Source of the DNA: Clostridium beijerinckii
GTDB taxonomy: Bacteria; Bacillota; Clostridia; Clostridiales; Clostridiaceae
Assembly: GCF_036699995.1 (NCBI RefSeq)
Contig: NZ_CP144906.1
Span: forward strand, 561,501-625,500
Length of the DNA: 64,000 nucleotides
Reading direction: 5' to 3'
Numbering within the stretch: the stretch's first letter is position 1; each line of letters begins with the position of its first letter. Below, piece by piece: positions 33,772 through 42,585 of the stretch. The notes beneath the pieces were generated by a model that saw only the letters and a program-made list of their open reading frames with translations, did no database searches and was not told where the DNA came from. Made by a program: the position numbers and the translations under genes.

Positions 33772-34683
33772 ATGGGGTACATTATTATTGACTTAGAATT
33801 TAATAATTTAAAAAATATAACTAATTATCAAAAAGATTTTTTTGAAAAATATGGCGAGTTTGATTCAGTAAGTCTGGAAAATGAAATTATAGAAATAGGT
33901 GCAGTAAAAGTAGATAAATATATGAAACCTATAAAAGAAATTAGGGAGTATATTAAGCCTAAAATATTTCCTGTAATTAATCCAATAGTAACAGAAATCA
34001 CTAAAATAGATATGGATATACTTAATGAAAAAGGAGTGTCTTTTGAAGATGCTATAAGTAAATTAAAGGATATGTTTGAAGATGGAGATGTTTTATGCTC
34101 ATGGGCAAAGGATGATGTTGCAGAATTAATTATTAACGCCCATTATTATAATTATAATGATTTAAGATGGTTAAATGAATATCTCGATATTCAAGAATAT
34201 GTTACTAAAATTTTAGCTCATAAAAAAGCATTGGGGCTTAAGTCAGCTTTAGATGAATTAAAAATTAAAGTAGATGATACAAAATTACATGATGCTTTAA
34301 ATGATGCAAAATATACCGTCGAAGTATTTAGGAGAGTATATAATTCTAGAGTGATAAAAAATTATATAGTTAAAGATATATATAATATGCCTGCTATACA
34401 GGTATCAGATCTTGAGAGTATAGAAATAGAAGAAGAAAAATTAATGCTAAAGTGTCCTAAGTGTGGAAAAAAAATTGATTTACAAACTCCTATAAAGCTT
34501 TTAAATTGGAGATTTGCAGCTGTAGGCACTTGTCCGAAATGTAAGTGCAATGTTTTATGCGAAGTTTTGGTTAAAAAGACTCTTCAAGGAGAGAATGGAT
34601 ATAACGAAGTTAATAGTGTATTGAAAGATGAAGCGTACTTAAATTATATCTATAAGTTAGAGAATAGTGAGAAAAAAAGGTGA
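33772..34683 (+). CDS. DEDDh 3'-5' exonuclease with C-terminal zinc ribbon
   Basis: A 303-residue protein. The N-terminal exonuclease domain has the first motif IIIDLEF (Asp7, Glu9), EIGAVKVD, the second acid in SWAKDDVAEL and the His-Asp motif LHDALNDAKYT. This is the RNase T/DnaQ-like fold, similar to KapD-type nucleases. After about residue 220 comes a zinc ribbon with CPKCGKK and GTCPKCKC. The ribbon could bind nucleic acid or a protein partner. It follows the MutS-like gene by 46 bases on the same strand, possibly cotranscribed. Whether DNA or RNA is the substrate is not known. Confidence 0.83.
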   Translation: MGYIIIDLEFNNLKNITNYQKDFFEKYGEFDSVSLENEIIEIGAVKVDKYMKPIKEIREYIKPKIFPVINPIVTEITKIDMDILNEKGVSFEDAISKLKDMFEDGDVLCSWAKDDVAELIINAHYYNYNDLRWLNEYLDIQEYVTKILAHKKALGLKSALDELKIKVDDTKLHDALNDAKYTVEVFRRVYNSRVIKNYIVKDIYNMPAIQVSDLESIEIEEEKLMLKCPKCGKKIDLQTPIKLLNWRFAAVGTCPKCKCNVLCEVLVKKTLQGENGYNEVNSVLKDEAYLNYIYKLENSEKKR

Positions 34684-34801
34684 TTTCAGTATATATTCAG
34701 AAATAAGTAAGAATTTAGTTAAAGAAATTTAATCCGAGATATGATAAAATAGTTTTGTGAAGAAGAACAAAACGAATACATTGAATGAAAGGATTTTATT
34801 T

Positions 34802-35251
34802 ATGAATATAGCCTTTTTTCTTACACCAAAAAATGAAGTTGTATGTGAAAATCAAGATGCAACTATGAAACAAGTTATGGAGAAAATGGAATGCTACGGA
34901 TACACAGCGATTCCTATTATAGATAGAGAAGGAAAATATGTTGGTACGCTAACAGAAGGCGACCTATTGTGGAAGTTGAAAAATACACATAATCTAAATT
35001 TTAAAAACATAGAATCTGTTAAAGTTAAAGACATTTATAGAAAAACAACTCATAGGTCTGTTTCTATAACTTCAAATATAGAAAGCTTAATATCTTTAGC
35101 TGTAAGTCAGAATTTTGTGCCTGTAACCGATGATAATGGTACTTTTATAGGGATAATAAAAAGAAGTGATATAATCAATTATTGTTTCAATGAGATGGAA
35201 AAGAGAAAAGAATTAGAAATACAACAATTTTCAATGTATGATGAAGGTTAA
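34802..35251 (+). CDS. CBS-domain protein
   Basis: A 149-residue stand-alone pair of CBS domains, which usually bind adenine nucleotides as an energy or signal sensor. First repeat: GYTAIPIIDREGKYVGTLTEGDLL (split here by an ordinary linker); second: FVPVTDDNGTFIGIIKRSDII. ATG 34802 follows GAAAGGAT; an upstream GTG at 34757 is in frame but adds non-family residues. It begins MNIAFFLTPKNEVV, typical of clostridial members. A terminator follows. The partner is unknown. Confidence 0.85.
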   Translation: MNIAFFLTPKNEVVCENQDATMKQVMEKMECYGYTAIPIIDREGKYVGTLTEGDLLWKLKNTHNLNFKNIESVKVKDIYRKTTHRSVSITSNIESLISLAVSQNFVPVTDDNGTFIGIIKRSDIINYCFNEMEKRKELEIQQFSMYDEG

Positions 35252-35317
35252 AGTATTATAAATATAAGATCGCATTTATTTTGAAAATTTAAATGTATGA
35301 GCGACTCAACTGGTAAA

Positions 35318-35364
35318 AAAGGAGATACGCATCTTTTATAGTAAAGATCCGTATCTCCTTTTAT
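35318..35364. terminator. terminator after the CBS gene
   Basis: AAGGAGATACG (35319-35329) pairs with CGTATCTCCTT (35350-35360), with inner steps ATCTTT/AAAGAT, then TTATTT. The mirrored A run at 35315-35320 could also serve the leftward operon that ends at 35481. Confidence 0.85.
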
Positions 35365-35377
35365 TTGTATAAAGAAT

Positions 35378-35398
35378 ACCACCGGTTAGACCGGTGGT
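35378..35398. repeat. GC-rich inverted repeat, possible IS200/IS605-type end remnant
   Basis: ACCACCGGT and ACCGGTGGT are perfect 9-base arms with a TAG loop. It is strikingly GC-rich for this sequence and resembles the subterminal hairpins of IS200/IS605-family elements. No transposase is nearby. Confidence 0.45.
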
Positions 35399-35480
35399 TC
35401 TGACTCTGAGAAAGATTTGCTTTTATGAATAAATTTCGGGCTATAACTTTTATATTATTAGATAATAGGTTTTTAATAAT

Positions 35481-36140
35481 CTATTCTGCATTTTGATAAG
35501 TTTCTACTACAAAATCAAACTCGTTGGGATCAGTTATCTCTCCGTAACTATCTTCTTTTATTCCAGGGTAATAGTATAGTACTAGCTTATCATTAGAGTT
35601 GTTGAAATTTTCTAGAAGAATATATAAATTATCTAAAGTACAGTCTTCAACGACAGCTAAAACATTATATTTTGAAGAAACTCGAGTATCGTTGTTAGTA
35701 AGATCTAGCGTAAAATTATCAAACTTTCTTACATTGACTCTTTCTTTATCACAAGAGCAAATTAAAGAACCGCTTCTACAGCTTGAACATTTTTTGAAAT
35801 TGCAATCAAATGCACAGTTTAAGCATTCACAATGAGAACATTTTTCTAACTGTTTAAAGTTTTCTCTATTTTTAGTTTTGAAATCTTGAAGTAAGCTTAT
35901 GCTAGGACTAGATTTGAACATTGAAAATAAAGATTTTTTCTTACAGTCAGTTTCTGCAGAATCCAAAAGCTTCATATATTCCTTAAGAATAGGTGATTTA
36001 GAGAAATATTTTCTTATTTTTGAATCTCTTTCTGAAATAAATGGGGATATTTCACTTATGGCATAAGCTATATCAGTATAAATCTTTCCCCAATACCTTC
36101 GTTCTTCGTTAATAAAATTTAGGTCCTTATCACTATCCAT
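35481..36140 (-). CDS. Cys-rich protein of unknown function, third gene of the pspA operon
   Basis: A 219-residue protein I do not recognise. The N-terminal 90 residues look helical and soluble. The centre has a dense Cys cluster (CSHCECLNC, then DCNFKKCSSC and ICSC, about residues 100-131), likely a zinc or metal site. The C-terminal 85 residues look like a small beta/alpha domain (VLAVVEDCTLDNLYILL, LVLYYYPGI). No signal peptide is visible. The gene starts 10 bases after pspA on the same strand with AGGTGAT before ATG, so it belongs to the PspA operon. Confidence 0.75.
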   Translation of the reverse strand: MDSDKDLNFINEERRYWGKIYTDIAYAISEISPFISERDSKIRKYFSKSPILKEYMKLLDSAETDCKKKSLFSMFKSSPSISLLQDFKTKNRENFKQLEKCSHCECLNCAFDCNFKKCSSCRSGSLICSCDKERVNVRKFDNFTLDLTNNDTRVSSKYNVLAVVEDCTLDNLYILLENFNNSNDKLVLYYYPGIKEDSYGEITDPNEFDFVVETYQNAE

Positions 36141-36150
36141 ATTTTATCAC

Positions 36151-36801
36151 CTAATTAGATTTGTATTTTGCTAATTCAAGATCTAAATCAACTTCATCTA
36201 ATTTCTTAAATTCACTATCAAAATCATCTAGGTCTCTTAGTTCACCTAAACCTTGAGCAAGAGCTTCTTTACGTTGAATTTTTCTTTCTATACTATCAAT
36301 TTGTATTGAGTTACTTTTAGTTTGAACATTAGCTAGAACCTCATTTACTTTTTGAGAGGCTTCAGCATTTGCAAATCTTGCAGCTGCCTCATCTCTGTAA
36401 CTTCTAGTCTTTGTTATTTCTTCTTCCAAAGCACGTAAATTTGCCTTTAAAGTATCTGCTTGTATTTTAGCATTATCATAGCTTGCTTGTAGAGAAGCAG
36501 CCTTTTTATCTGTTTCAACTTTTTTAGCTAATGCTCTTTTTGCTAATTCCTCATTTCCCTTGCTTAGTGCTAATCTAACCTTTTGATCATAATCTTCAGA
36601 TTCTTTTTTAGCAGAATCTAGTTTTTTCTCAATTTCATGAACATTACCTAAAATTTGAGCTGAACTCAATTTTGCTTTATTGAATTGTTCATCCATATCT
36701 CTTAGTTTTTGATCTAATAATTCAACTGGATTTTCCATTTCATCTAATGAGTTGTTTACTTTTGCCTTGATCATATTTGACATCCTTGAAAAAATTCCCA
36801 T
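36151..36801 (-). CDS. pspA: phage shock protein A (PspA/IM30) homologue
   Basis: A 216-residue member of the ESCRT-III-like PspA family, which coats and repairs stressed membranes. It starts with the amphipathic helix MGIFSRMSNMIKAKVNNSL, followed by the family's ENPVELLDQKLRDMDEQ and long coiled coils with few breaks to about residue 190. Length matches PspA (about 220). GGAGGTAT precedes the ATG. It lies between a Ser-rich membrane protein and a Cys-rich protein in a three-gene leftward operon. The usual Gram-negative partners PspB and PspC are absent. Confidence 0.93.
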   Translation of the reverse strand: MGIFSRMSNMIKAKVNNSLDEMENPVELLDQKLRDMDEQFNKAKLSSAQILGNVHEIEKKLDSAKKESEDYDQKVRLALSKGNEELAKRALAKKVETDKKAASLQASYDNAKIQADTLKANLRALEEEITKTRSYRDEAAARFANAEASQKVNEVLANVQTKSNSIQIDSIERKIQRKEALAQGLGELRDLDDFDSEFKKLDEVDLDLELAKYKSN

Positions 36802-36822
36802 GCCTATACCTCCAAATAATTA

Positions 36823-37500
36823 TTATTTTCTTTTATTATTTAAATATTTTTTTATTAATATAATAGCTAGTACGAATACTCCAGCTAAAACTAAGGTGTT
36901 AATTAATGAGCTTGTTGGTGAACCAAAATAAAATGGTCTGTAAAAGTATCCTCCACCAAAGAACGGCCAGAATGAATGTCTGTTGGAACCACTATTATAT
37001 GTTTGAGTATTAGTATTTTTATTATCATTTGTATTAGAAGAAGTTGAGGGGTCAGTGGTTCTACTTTTATCAGTTGTAGAATAAGAACCGCTACTAAATC
37101 CTTGTGATCCACCACTACTTGAAGATGAAGAAGAATTCTTTGAATTTGAGTTTGAAGAATCACTATTCGAAAAATTACCAGATTTAAATCCTTCACCGCT
37201 CTTTGAACTACTTGAATCACCACTTGTGCTTGTTGAGGATTTACTAGATGAACTTGATCCACTAAAAGATCCTGAACTAAATCCACTACTTGATTTTGAA
37301 CTGCTAGAACTAAATTTGCTGCCGCTAGAGCTTGATCGACTGCTACTACCAGTTGATTTAGCAAAGGCGACTGTAGTATTGTTAGATGTATTTATACCTA
37401 TAAATGACATAGCATCTAAAGATAAATTAGAAAATATAAATATGAATGTTAAAAATATAGTTAAAGCATATTTTTTTTTAATCTTACGAATAGTGATCAC
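36823..37500 (-). CDS. Ser-rich membrane protein, first gene of the pspA operon
   Basis: A 225-residue protein. A signal-like hydrophobic segment (about residues 12-30) is followed by about 120 residues of Ser/Gly/Lys/Asn low complexity, then an aromatic/Gly patch (FWPFFGGGYFYRPFYFG) and a C-terminal membrane helix (about residues 197-216) with a basic KKYLNNKRK tail. The Ser-rich part is probably exported and the tail cytoplasmic. The start is doubtful: the GTG at 37500 overlaps the AAGGGGTGATC site, so translation may really begin at ATT 37491 or ATT 37482. I do not recognise the family. The PspA gene is 21 bases downstream. Confidence 0.7.
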   Translation of the reverse strand: MITIRKIKKKYALTIFLTFIFIFSNLSLDAMSFIGINTSNNTTVAFAKSTGSSSRSSSSGSKFSSSSSKSSSGFSSGSFSGSSSSSKSSTSTSGDSSSSKSGEGFKSGNFSNSDSSNSNSKNSSSSSSSGGSQGFSSGSYSTTDKSRTTDPSTSSNTNDNKNTNTQTYNSGSNRHSFWPFFGGGYFYRPFYFGSPTSSLINTLVLAGVFVLAIILIKKYLNNKRK

Positions 37501-37952
37501 CCCTTAAAAGATTATGTACTTATTATATAAAAAAGATTCCTTATACACAATATGGAAAAGCAATGAAAAAAGACTAAAAAGGATGATTATAATTGTATAT
37601 CGCAACAAAGGTTATTATATCTCTTTTATAATGGTTATTTCTTATCCTTTTAAATGGTATTATATACTACATATCAAAATTGTAAATAATTTTGATAATA
37701 ATTAGATTAAAACAATGTGTATTTTTATATTAAGATAATATGAGGATTAAATTTTAAAATGATTGTATATATGTTGCAAGTAACAATTAAGGCTAAATTT
37801 CTTGCAATATTTTTAGAATTATCATGAAGAATTATTTTGGTAACATATATATTATAATTATATTTGTAGCACAGCAAACCGTACTTGTGTAAAAGATTCT
37901 ATTAGACTATTATTGTAAGTAAGAAAAATTATAATGAGGAGTGAATTATACT
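37501..37952. other. 452-base divergent regulatory gap
   Basis: This is the gap between the leftward pspA operon and the rightward S1 protein gene, so it should hold two promoters. An inverted pair TTGCAAG (37774-37780) and CTTGCAA (37801-37807) with a 20-base spacer is the clearest element and may bind a regulator. A 63-codon ORF at 37514-37705 lacks a ribosome site and is not called. Confidence 0.4.
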
Positions 37953-39107
37953 ATGTCCAATGAAGAATTAGAAAGCAATATGAGTGAACTTTTAAATCAA
38001 TACGATGTAAAAAGACTAAATAGAGGAGATGTATTAAAAGGTAAGGTTATAGATGTAAACGATAAGGAGGTTTCGGTTAATATAGATTATGCTTTCGATG
38101 GATTAATAGCTAAAGAAGAAGTATCTATAAATGGCAGGGATCCAAGGGAAGTAGTCAGCAAAGATGATGAAATTTATGTTTATGTAATATCTCCAAATGA
38201 TGGTGAGGGGTATGTTGAACTTTCTTTAATAAAAGCCTTAGAAATAAAGGAAAGAGAAGAATTAAGTGAATGTTTCAAAGAAAAAAAGAATGTTAAAGTA
38301 CATGTGAAAGAAGAAACCAAAGGTGGAGTAATTGCATACTATGGCAACGTAAGAGTGTTTATTCCAGGCTCTCTTGCAAGCAGAGAAAGAATTCAACTTA
38401 ATAATTTAATAGGAAGAGATTTAGATGTTAGAATCACTGAATTAGACTTTAAGAACAAAAAAGTTATAGCATCAAGAAGAATTATTGAAGAAGAAGAATA
38501 TAATAAAAATAAGAAAAATATATGGGATAATTTAAAAGAGGGAGAGAAAAGAAACGGAGTTGTCAAGAAAATAGTTAAGTTTGGAGCTTTTGTTGATATT
38601 GGGGGAGTAGAAGGATTAATTCACCTTTCGGACTTATCATGGGAAAGAGTAAATAAGCCGGAAGATATAGTTAAAGAGGGAGATAAGGTAGAAGTATTTA
38701 TAGGTAATATAGATAGAAAAAATGAAAGACTATCATTAATATTAAAAGATGTAACTAAAGAGCCATGGACAGTTCATGGTAAAGATATTAATGAAGGCGA
38801 TATATTTGAAGGAAAGGTTGTGCGTCTTACTACATTTGGTGCATTTGTTGAGTTATTTGATGGTATAGAAGGTTTAGTTCATATAACAGAGATTACAGAC
38901 GAACATATTGCAAAGCCTTCAGATGTATTGGAAGCCAATCAAAAAGTAAAGGTTAAGGTTCTAAGTATCAATATGGAAGAAAAAAGAATAGCATTGAGCA
39001 TAAAAGAAGCTGTAGAAACTAATAAAGAATATCTTGATTACATTGACAACAGTAATGAAAGTGGAACATCATTAGGAGATTTACTTAAAGGATTTAAATT
39101 TGAGTAG
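37953..39107 (+). CDS. S1 RNA-binding-domain protein (ribosomal protein S1-like)
   Basis: A 384-residue protein with four S1 domains at about residues 24-93, 108-176, 195-264 and 281-350. The third and fourth are the best conserved, with KFGAFVDIGGVEGLIHLSDLSW and TFGAFVELFDGIEGLVHI. This is the short Firmicute S1 (YpfD/RpsA-like), which binds mRNA and may aid translation; it need not be a permanent ribosomal protein. ATG 37953 gives good spacing from GAGGAG; GTG 37941 overlaps it. The gene is alone and ends at a palindromic terminator. Confidence 0.88.
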   Translation: MSNEELESNMSELLNQYDVKRLNRGDVLKGKVIDVNDKEVSVNIDYAFDGLIAKEEVSINGRDPREVVSKDDEIYVYVISPNDGEGYVELSLIKALEIKEREELSECFKEKKNVKVHVKEETKGGVIAYYGNVRVFIPGSLASRERIQLNNLIGRDLDVRITELDFKNKKVIASRRIIEEEEYNKNKKNIWDNLKEGEKRNGVVKKIVKFGAFVDIGGVEGLIHLSDLSWERVNKPEDIVKEGDKVEVFIGNIDRKNERLSLILKDVTKEPWTVHGKDINEGDIFEGKVVRLTTFGAFVELFDGIEGLVHITEITDEHIAKPSDVLEANQKVKVKVLSINMEEKRIALSIKEAVETNKEYLDYIDNSNESGTSLGDLLKGFKFE

Positions 39108-39130
39108 ATTTACAGAAGTTTAAATATGAA

Positions 39131-39170
39131 AAATAAGTATGGATAATTATCCATACTTATTTTATTTTTG
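39131..39170. terminator. bidirectional terminator between the S1 gene and pyk
   Basis: A palindrome at 39131-39162 (AAATAAGTATGG arm against CCATACTTATTT) with an 8-base AT loop runs into a T-rich tail on both strands, serving the two convergent genes. Confidence 0.85.
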
Positions 39171-39180
39171 GGTATTCTGC

Positions 39181-40599
39181 TTAAATTTTTTCTATTTTTA
39201 ACATATTAGTTCCGCCAGTTTGAGTTGTTGGCATTCCAGCAGCAACTATTATATCGTCTCCAGGTTGTGTGAAATTTAGACTAAATACTGTGTTTTTAGC
39301 TTCTGTTAATATTTCATCTGTTGAGTTAAACATTTTACAAGGCATTGGGAAGATTCCAAAGTTTAAGCTTAATCCTTTTCTTACTTGTTCATAAGGTGTT
39401 ATAGCTATGATTGGAGCCTTTGATCTGTATCTTGAAAGTAGTCTTGCAGTAGCACCGCTCTTAGTTGCTGCCACTATAGCTTTTGCATGTAATATGTTAG
39501 CTGTTCTACATGCTGAATAACTTATTGCAGCTGCGTAGTCAGTAAGTGATGGTTCTCTAAGTCTTGCAGTTAAGTGGTTATAATCTAAGTATTCTTCAGC
39601 TTCTTGAGCAATTTTTGACATTGTCTTTGCTGCTTCTATAGGGAAACAACCAGAAGCACTTTCTCCACTTAACATGATTGCATCAGTTCCATCAAAAATA
39701 GCGTTACAAATATCACTTGCTTCAGCTCTAGTTGGAAGTGAATTTCTAATCATTGAATCAAGCATTTGAGTTGCAGTTATAACAACTTTACCAGCTTCAT
39801 TACATTTTCTGATTATCATTTTTTGTATTATAGGCACTTTTTGAATTGGAATTTCAACACCCATATCTCCTCTGGCAACCATTACAGCGTCAGTTACTTC
39901 GATGATAGAATCTATATTATCTACACCTTCTTGGTTTTCAATTTTAGCTATTACCTTTATATGTTCCCCATGGTTTTCTTTTAGAACTTTCTTTACATCT
40001 AAGATATCACTGGCTTTTCTTATGAAAGATGCAGCAATAAAATCAACGCCCATTTTGCATCCGAATTTTATATCTTCTATATCTTTTTCTGTAATTGATG
40101 GTAATTTAATAACTACATTAGGTACATTTACACCCTTATGATTTTTAATTTCACCACCTACAACAACTTTTGTATGAATTGTTTTACCTTCAACACCAGT
40201 AACTTTAAATTTTAGAAGACCATCATCAACAAGAATTTTTCCGCCAACTTTTATATCTTGATAAAGCACATCATATGAGATTGAGCATCTTTTCTCATCA
40301 CCAAGAATTTCTTCGCCACATATGAAATCGAAATCGTCACCGTCATTAAGAGTTACACCATCGTTTACAAAGTTATGAGTTCTGATTTTTGGACCTTTAA
40401 TATCAAGAACTATAGCTGTTGCAGAATTCATTTCTTTACTTAGACGTTGGATTAGTTCGATTTTTTCTTTGTGTGTTTCATGTGTACCATGAGAAAAGTT
40501 TAATCTTGCAGCGCTCATCCCAATTTCAATGAACTTTCTTAAAGTCTCCTCATTATCGCTTGCTGGACCAATAGTAAAAATCATTTTTGTTTTTTGCAT
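39181..40599 (-). CDS. pyk: pyruvate kinase
   Basis: A 472-residue glycolytic enzyme making pyruvate and ATP from phosphoenolpyruvate and ADP. Motifs include RLNFSHGTHETH, the catalytic-site region VIAKIENQEGV, VARGDMGVEIP with the substrate loop and MLSGESASG. It has no C-terminal PEP-utiliser extension, unlike Bacillus Pyk. GAGGTG precedes the ATG. It is monocistronic and lies convergent to the S1 gene. Not linked by strand to pfkA here. Confidence 0.97.
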   Translation of the reverse strand: MQKTKMIFTIGPASDNEETLRKFIEIGMSAARLNFSHGTHETHKEKIELIQRLSKEMNSATAIVLDIKGPKIRTHNFVNDGVTLNDGDDFDFICGEEILGDEKRCSISYDVLYQDIKVGGKILVDDGLLKFKVTGVEGKTIHTKVVVGGEIKNHKGVNVPNVVIKLPSITEKDIEDIKFGCKMGVDFIAASFIRKASDILDVKKVLKENHGEHIKVIAKIENQEGVDNIDSIIEVTDAVMVARGDMGVEIPIQKVPIIQKMIIRKCNEAGKVVITATQMLDSMIRNSLPTRAEASDICNAIFDGTDAIMLSGESASGCFPIEAAKTMSKIAQEAEEYLDYNHLTARLREPSLTDYAAAISYSACRTANILHAKAIVAATKSGATARLLSRYRSKAPIIAITPYEQVRKGLSLNFGIFPMPCKMFNSTDEILTEAKNTVFSLNFTQPGDDIIVAAGMPTTQTGGTNMLKIEKI

Positions 40600-40762
40600 A
40601 TAAACACCTCACATTAAAATTTTGTATATATATTATAGTGTGTGAAATAATTAATCATAAAATAATAAAAATATACATAATATAGCAATATTTTATGATA
40701 AACTAAGAAAAGATATGTATAATCATATTCTATCATATAATTGATGAAAGGAAGAGAGTAGA

Positions 40763-42220
40763 ATGAAAAATTTAGAGAATATTACGGGGAAAAGAATTTT
40801 TTATCATTTTAATGAAATAAGTAAGATACCAAGAGGTTCTGGAAATGAGAAACAAATAAGTGATTATTTATTGAGCTTTGGAAAGAGTTTAGGATTAGAA
40901 TGTATTCAAGATGATGCCCTAAATGTTATTATTAAAAAACCTGCATCAAAAGGGTATGAGAAAGCTCCAACAGTTATAATACAAGGTCATATGGATATGG
41001 TGTGTGAGAAAAATAACGATAAAATTCATGATTTTGAAAAAGATCCAATAAGTTTAGTGGTCAAAGATGATTATATATATGCAGATAATACAACTCTTGG
41101 AGGAGATGATGGAATTGCTGTTGCTTATGCGATGGCAATATTGGAGGACACATCGATAGAACATCCTGCTATAGAGGTATTAATAACAACAGATGAAGAA
41201 ACAGGAATGACTGGAGCTAAAGCTGTACGATCAAAAGATTTAGATGGAAAAATTGTTTTGAATTTAGATTCAGAAGAAGAGGGAAAACTTTGGGTCAGCT
41301 GTGCTGGTGGAATTAGAACTGAATCTACTTTGCCTATTGAATGGACAAATAAAAAAGAAAATACAAAAGAATATGTGATTGAAGTTAAAGGATTAGCTGG
41401 AGGACATTCAGGAGCTGAAATTCATTTAGAAAGAGGAAATGCAAATAAATTAATGGCAAGAGTATTAAGGGAAATCTTAAATAAGGTATCTTTTAATTTA
41501 GTTTCATTAAAAGGTGGAGCAAAAGATAATGCAATACCAAGAGAAGCTATGGCGGTTATTTCAATTGATCAATCAAAGGAAAAAGAACTGATTGAAGCTA
41601 AAACAAAGATAGATAGTGATATTTCTAAAGAATTGAGCACAAAAGATCCAGGACTTAAGATAACATTATCTGAAAGTAAAGATAAAATAGAAAAAGTATT
41701 TTCAGATGATACTACAACTAAAGCAATTAGTTTATCATATTTGTATCCAAATGGTGTAAACACAATGAGTTCTGAAATAGAAGGATTAGTGGAAAGTTCA
41801 TCAAATCTTGGAGTGGTAACAACCAATGAAAGTGATATAAAATATCATAGTGCTGTTAGAAGTTCTGTGTTTTCATTGAAAGAAGAAATAGTTGAAAGAA
41901 ATAAATGTTTAACTGAAATTATGGGTGGTACATTTGAGTCTGCCGCAGGATATCCAGAATGGCCATATAAAAGTGATTCAAAAATAAGGGATATATGCAA
42001 AGATGTATACCTTAGAATGTATGGAAAAGAAGCAGAAGTTGTAGCTATCCACGCTGGATTAGAATGTGGGATACTTAAGGAAAGACTTGGAGATTTAGAT
42101 ATGATTAGTTTTGGTCCTAATATCATTGATATACACACTCCAAATGAACATTTAAGTATATCTTCTGCTTGTAGATGCTTTGAATATTTAGTAGAAGTTC
42201 TTAAGGAAATTAGAAATTAG
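40763..42220 (+). CDS. pepD: aminoacyl-histidine dipeptidase PepD (M20)
   Basis: A 485-residue zinc dipeptidase of the M20C group (Xaa-His dipeptidase, beta-alanyl-His hydrolase). Metal and catalytic motifs: QGHMDMVCEK (His and Asp), GGDDGIAVAYAM, TTDEETGMTG (catalytic Glu and metal Glu), AGGHSGAEIH and IHAGLECG. The length is typical. It probably recycles cytoplasmic dipeptides. GAAAGGAAGAG precedes the ATG. Single gene with its own terminator. Confidence 0.93.
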   Translation: MKNLENITGKRIFYHFNEISKIPRGSGNEKQISDYLLSFGKSLGLECIQDDALNVIIKKPASKGYEKAPTVIIQGHMDMVCEKNNDKIHDFEKDPISLVVKDDYIYADNTTLGGDDGIAVAYAMAILEDTSIEHPAIEVLITTDEETGMTGAKAVRSKDLDGKIVLNLDSEEEGKLWVSCAGGIRTESTLPIEWTNKKENTKEYVIEVKGLAGGHSGAEIHLERGNANKLMARVLREILNKVSFNLVSLKGGAKDNAIPREAMAVISIDQSKEKELIEAKTKIDSDISKELSTKDPGLKITLSESKDKIEKVFSDDTTTKAISLSYLYPNGVNTMSSEIEGLVESSSNLGVVTTNESDIKYHSAVRSSVFSLKEEIVERNKCLTEIMGGTFESAAGYPEWPYKSDSKIRDICKDVYLRMYGKEAEVVAIHAGLECGILKERLGDLDMISFGPNIIDIHTPNEHLSISSACRCFEYLVEVLKEIRN

Positions 42221-42237
42221 TATAAAAAATTAATTAG

Positions 42238-42286
42238 AACAGTAAGTTAACCAGAAAATTTATTGGATAACTTACTGTTTTTTTTA
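42238..42286 (+). terminator. terminator after pepD
   Basis: AACAGTAAGTTA (42238-42249) pairs with TAACTTACTGTT (42268-42279), then a run of eight or more T. Strong rho-independent terminator. Confidence 0.9.
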
Positions 42287-42585
42287 TTATTCTCAGGATT
42301 TTGAGTTTTAAGTTTATTTATAAAAAAGATAATGAGTAAGAAATAACAAAATGTAAAACAAAAGTCAGAAAATTATAAATTTACAGTAAATGACCATTAT
42401 TGATAGCAATATTGAGGAAATTAGAGATATTTCGGTATAAATAAGAATATAAAAGTATAAAAGGTTTGACCTTTACCTAGCTTATCACTATACTAGATAC
42501 ATGTTTTAAAATTTACAGTAAAGTGTAAACGATAACTAAGGTGCCTTTTAAGGTAATATAGATTAGGTATGGAGAGGAATTTAAG
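42287..42585 (+). promoter_or_regulatory. promoter and repeat region of the NlpC/P60 gene
   Basis: TTGACC (42466-42471) and TATACT (42489-42494) are 17 bases apart, 92 bases before the ATG. The segment AAATTTACAGTAAA occurs twice, ending at 42390 and at 42522, one copy upstream of the -35 and one downstream of the -10. It may be a regulator site; WalR control is common for such hydrolases but the repeat does not match that box well. The 90-base leader has only weak dyads, too short for a ydaO-type riboswitch. Confidence 0.55.

Noticed and set aside
37514..37705. 63-codon rightward ORF in the pspA/S1 gap
   Set aside because: No ribosome site, AT-rich chance composition and no homology that I recognise; it also lies where the leftward operon promoter should be.
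42495..42585. c-di-AMP (ydaO) riboswitch before the NlpC/P60 gene
   Set aside because: These switches often precede such genes, but the 90-base leader is too short and lacks the conserved core.
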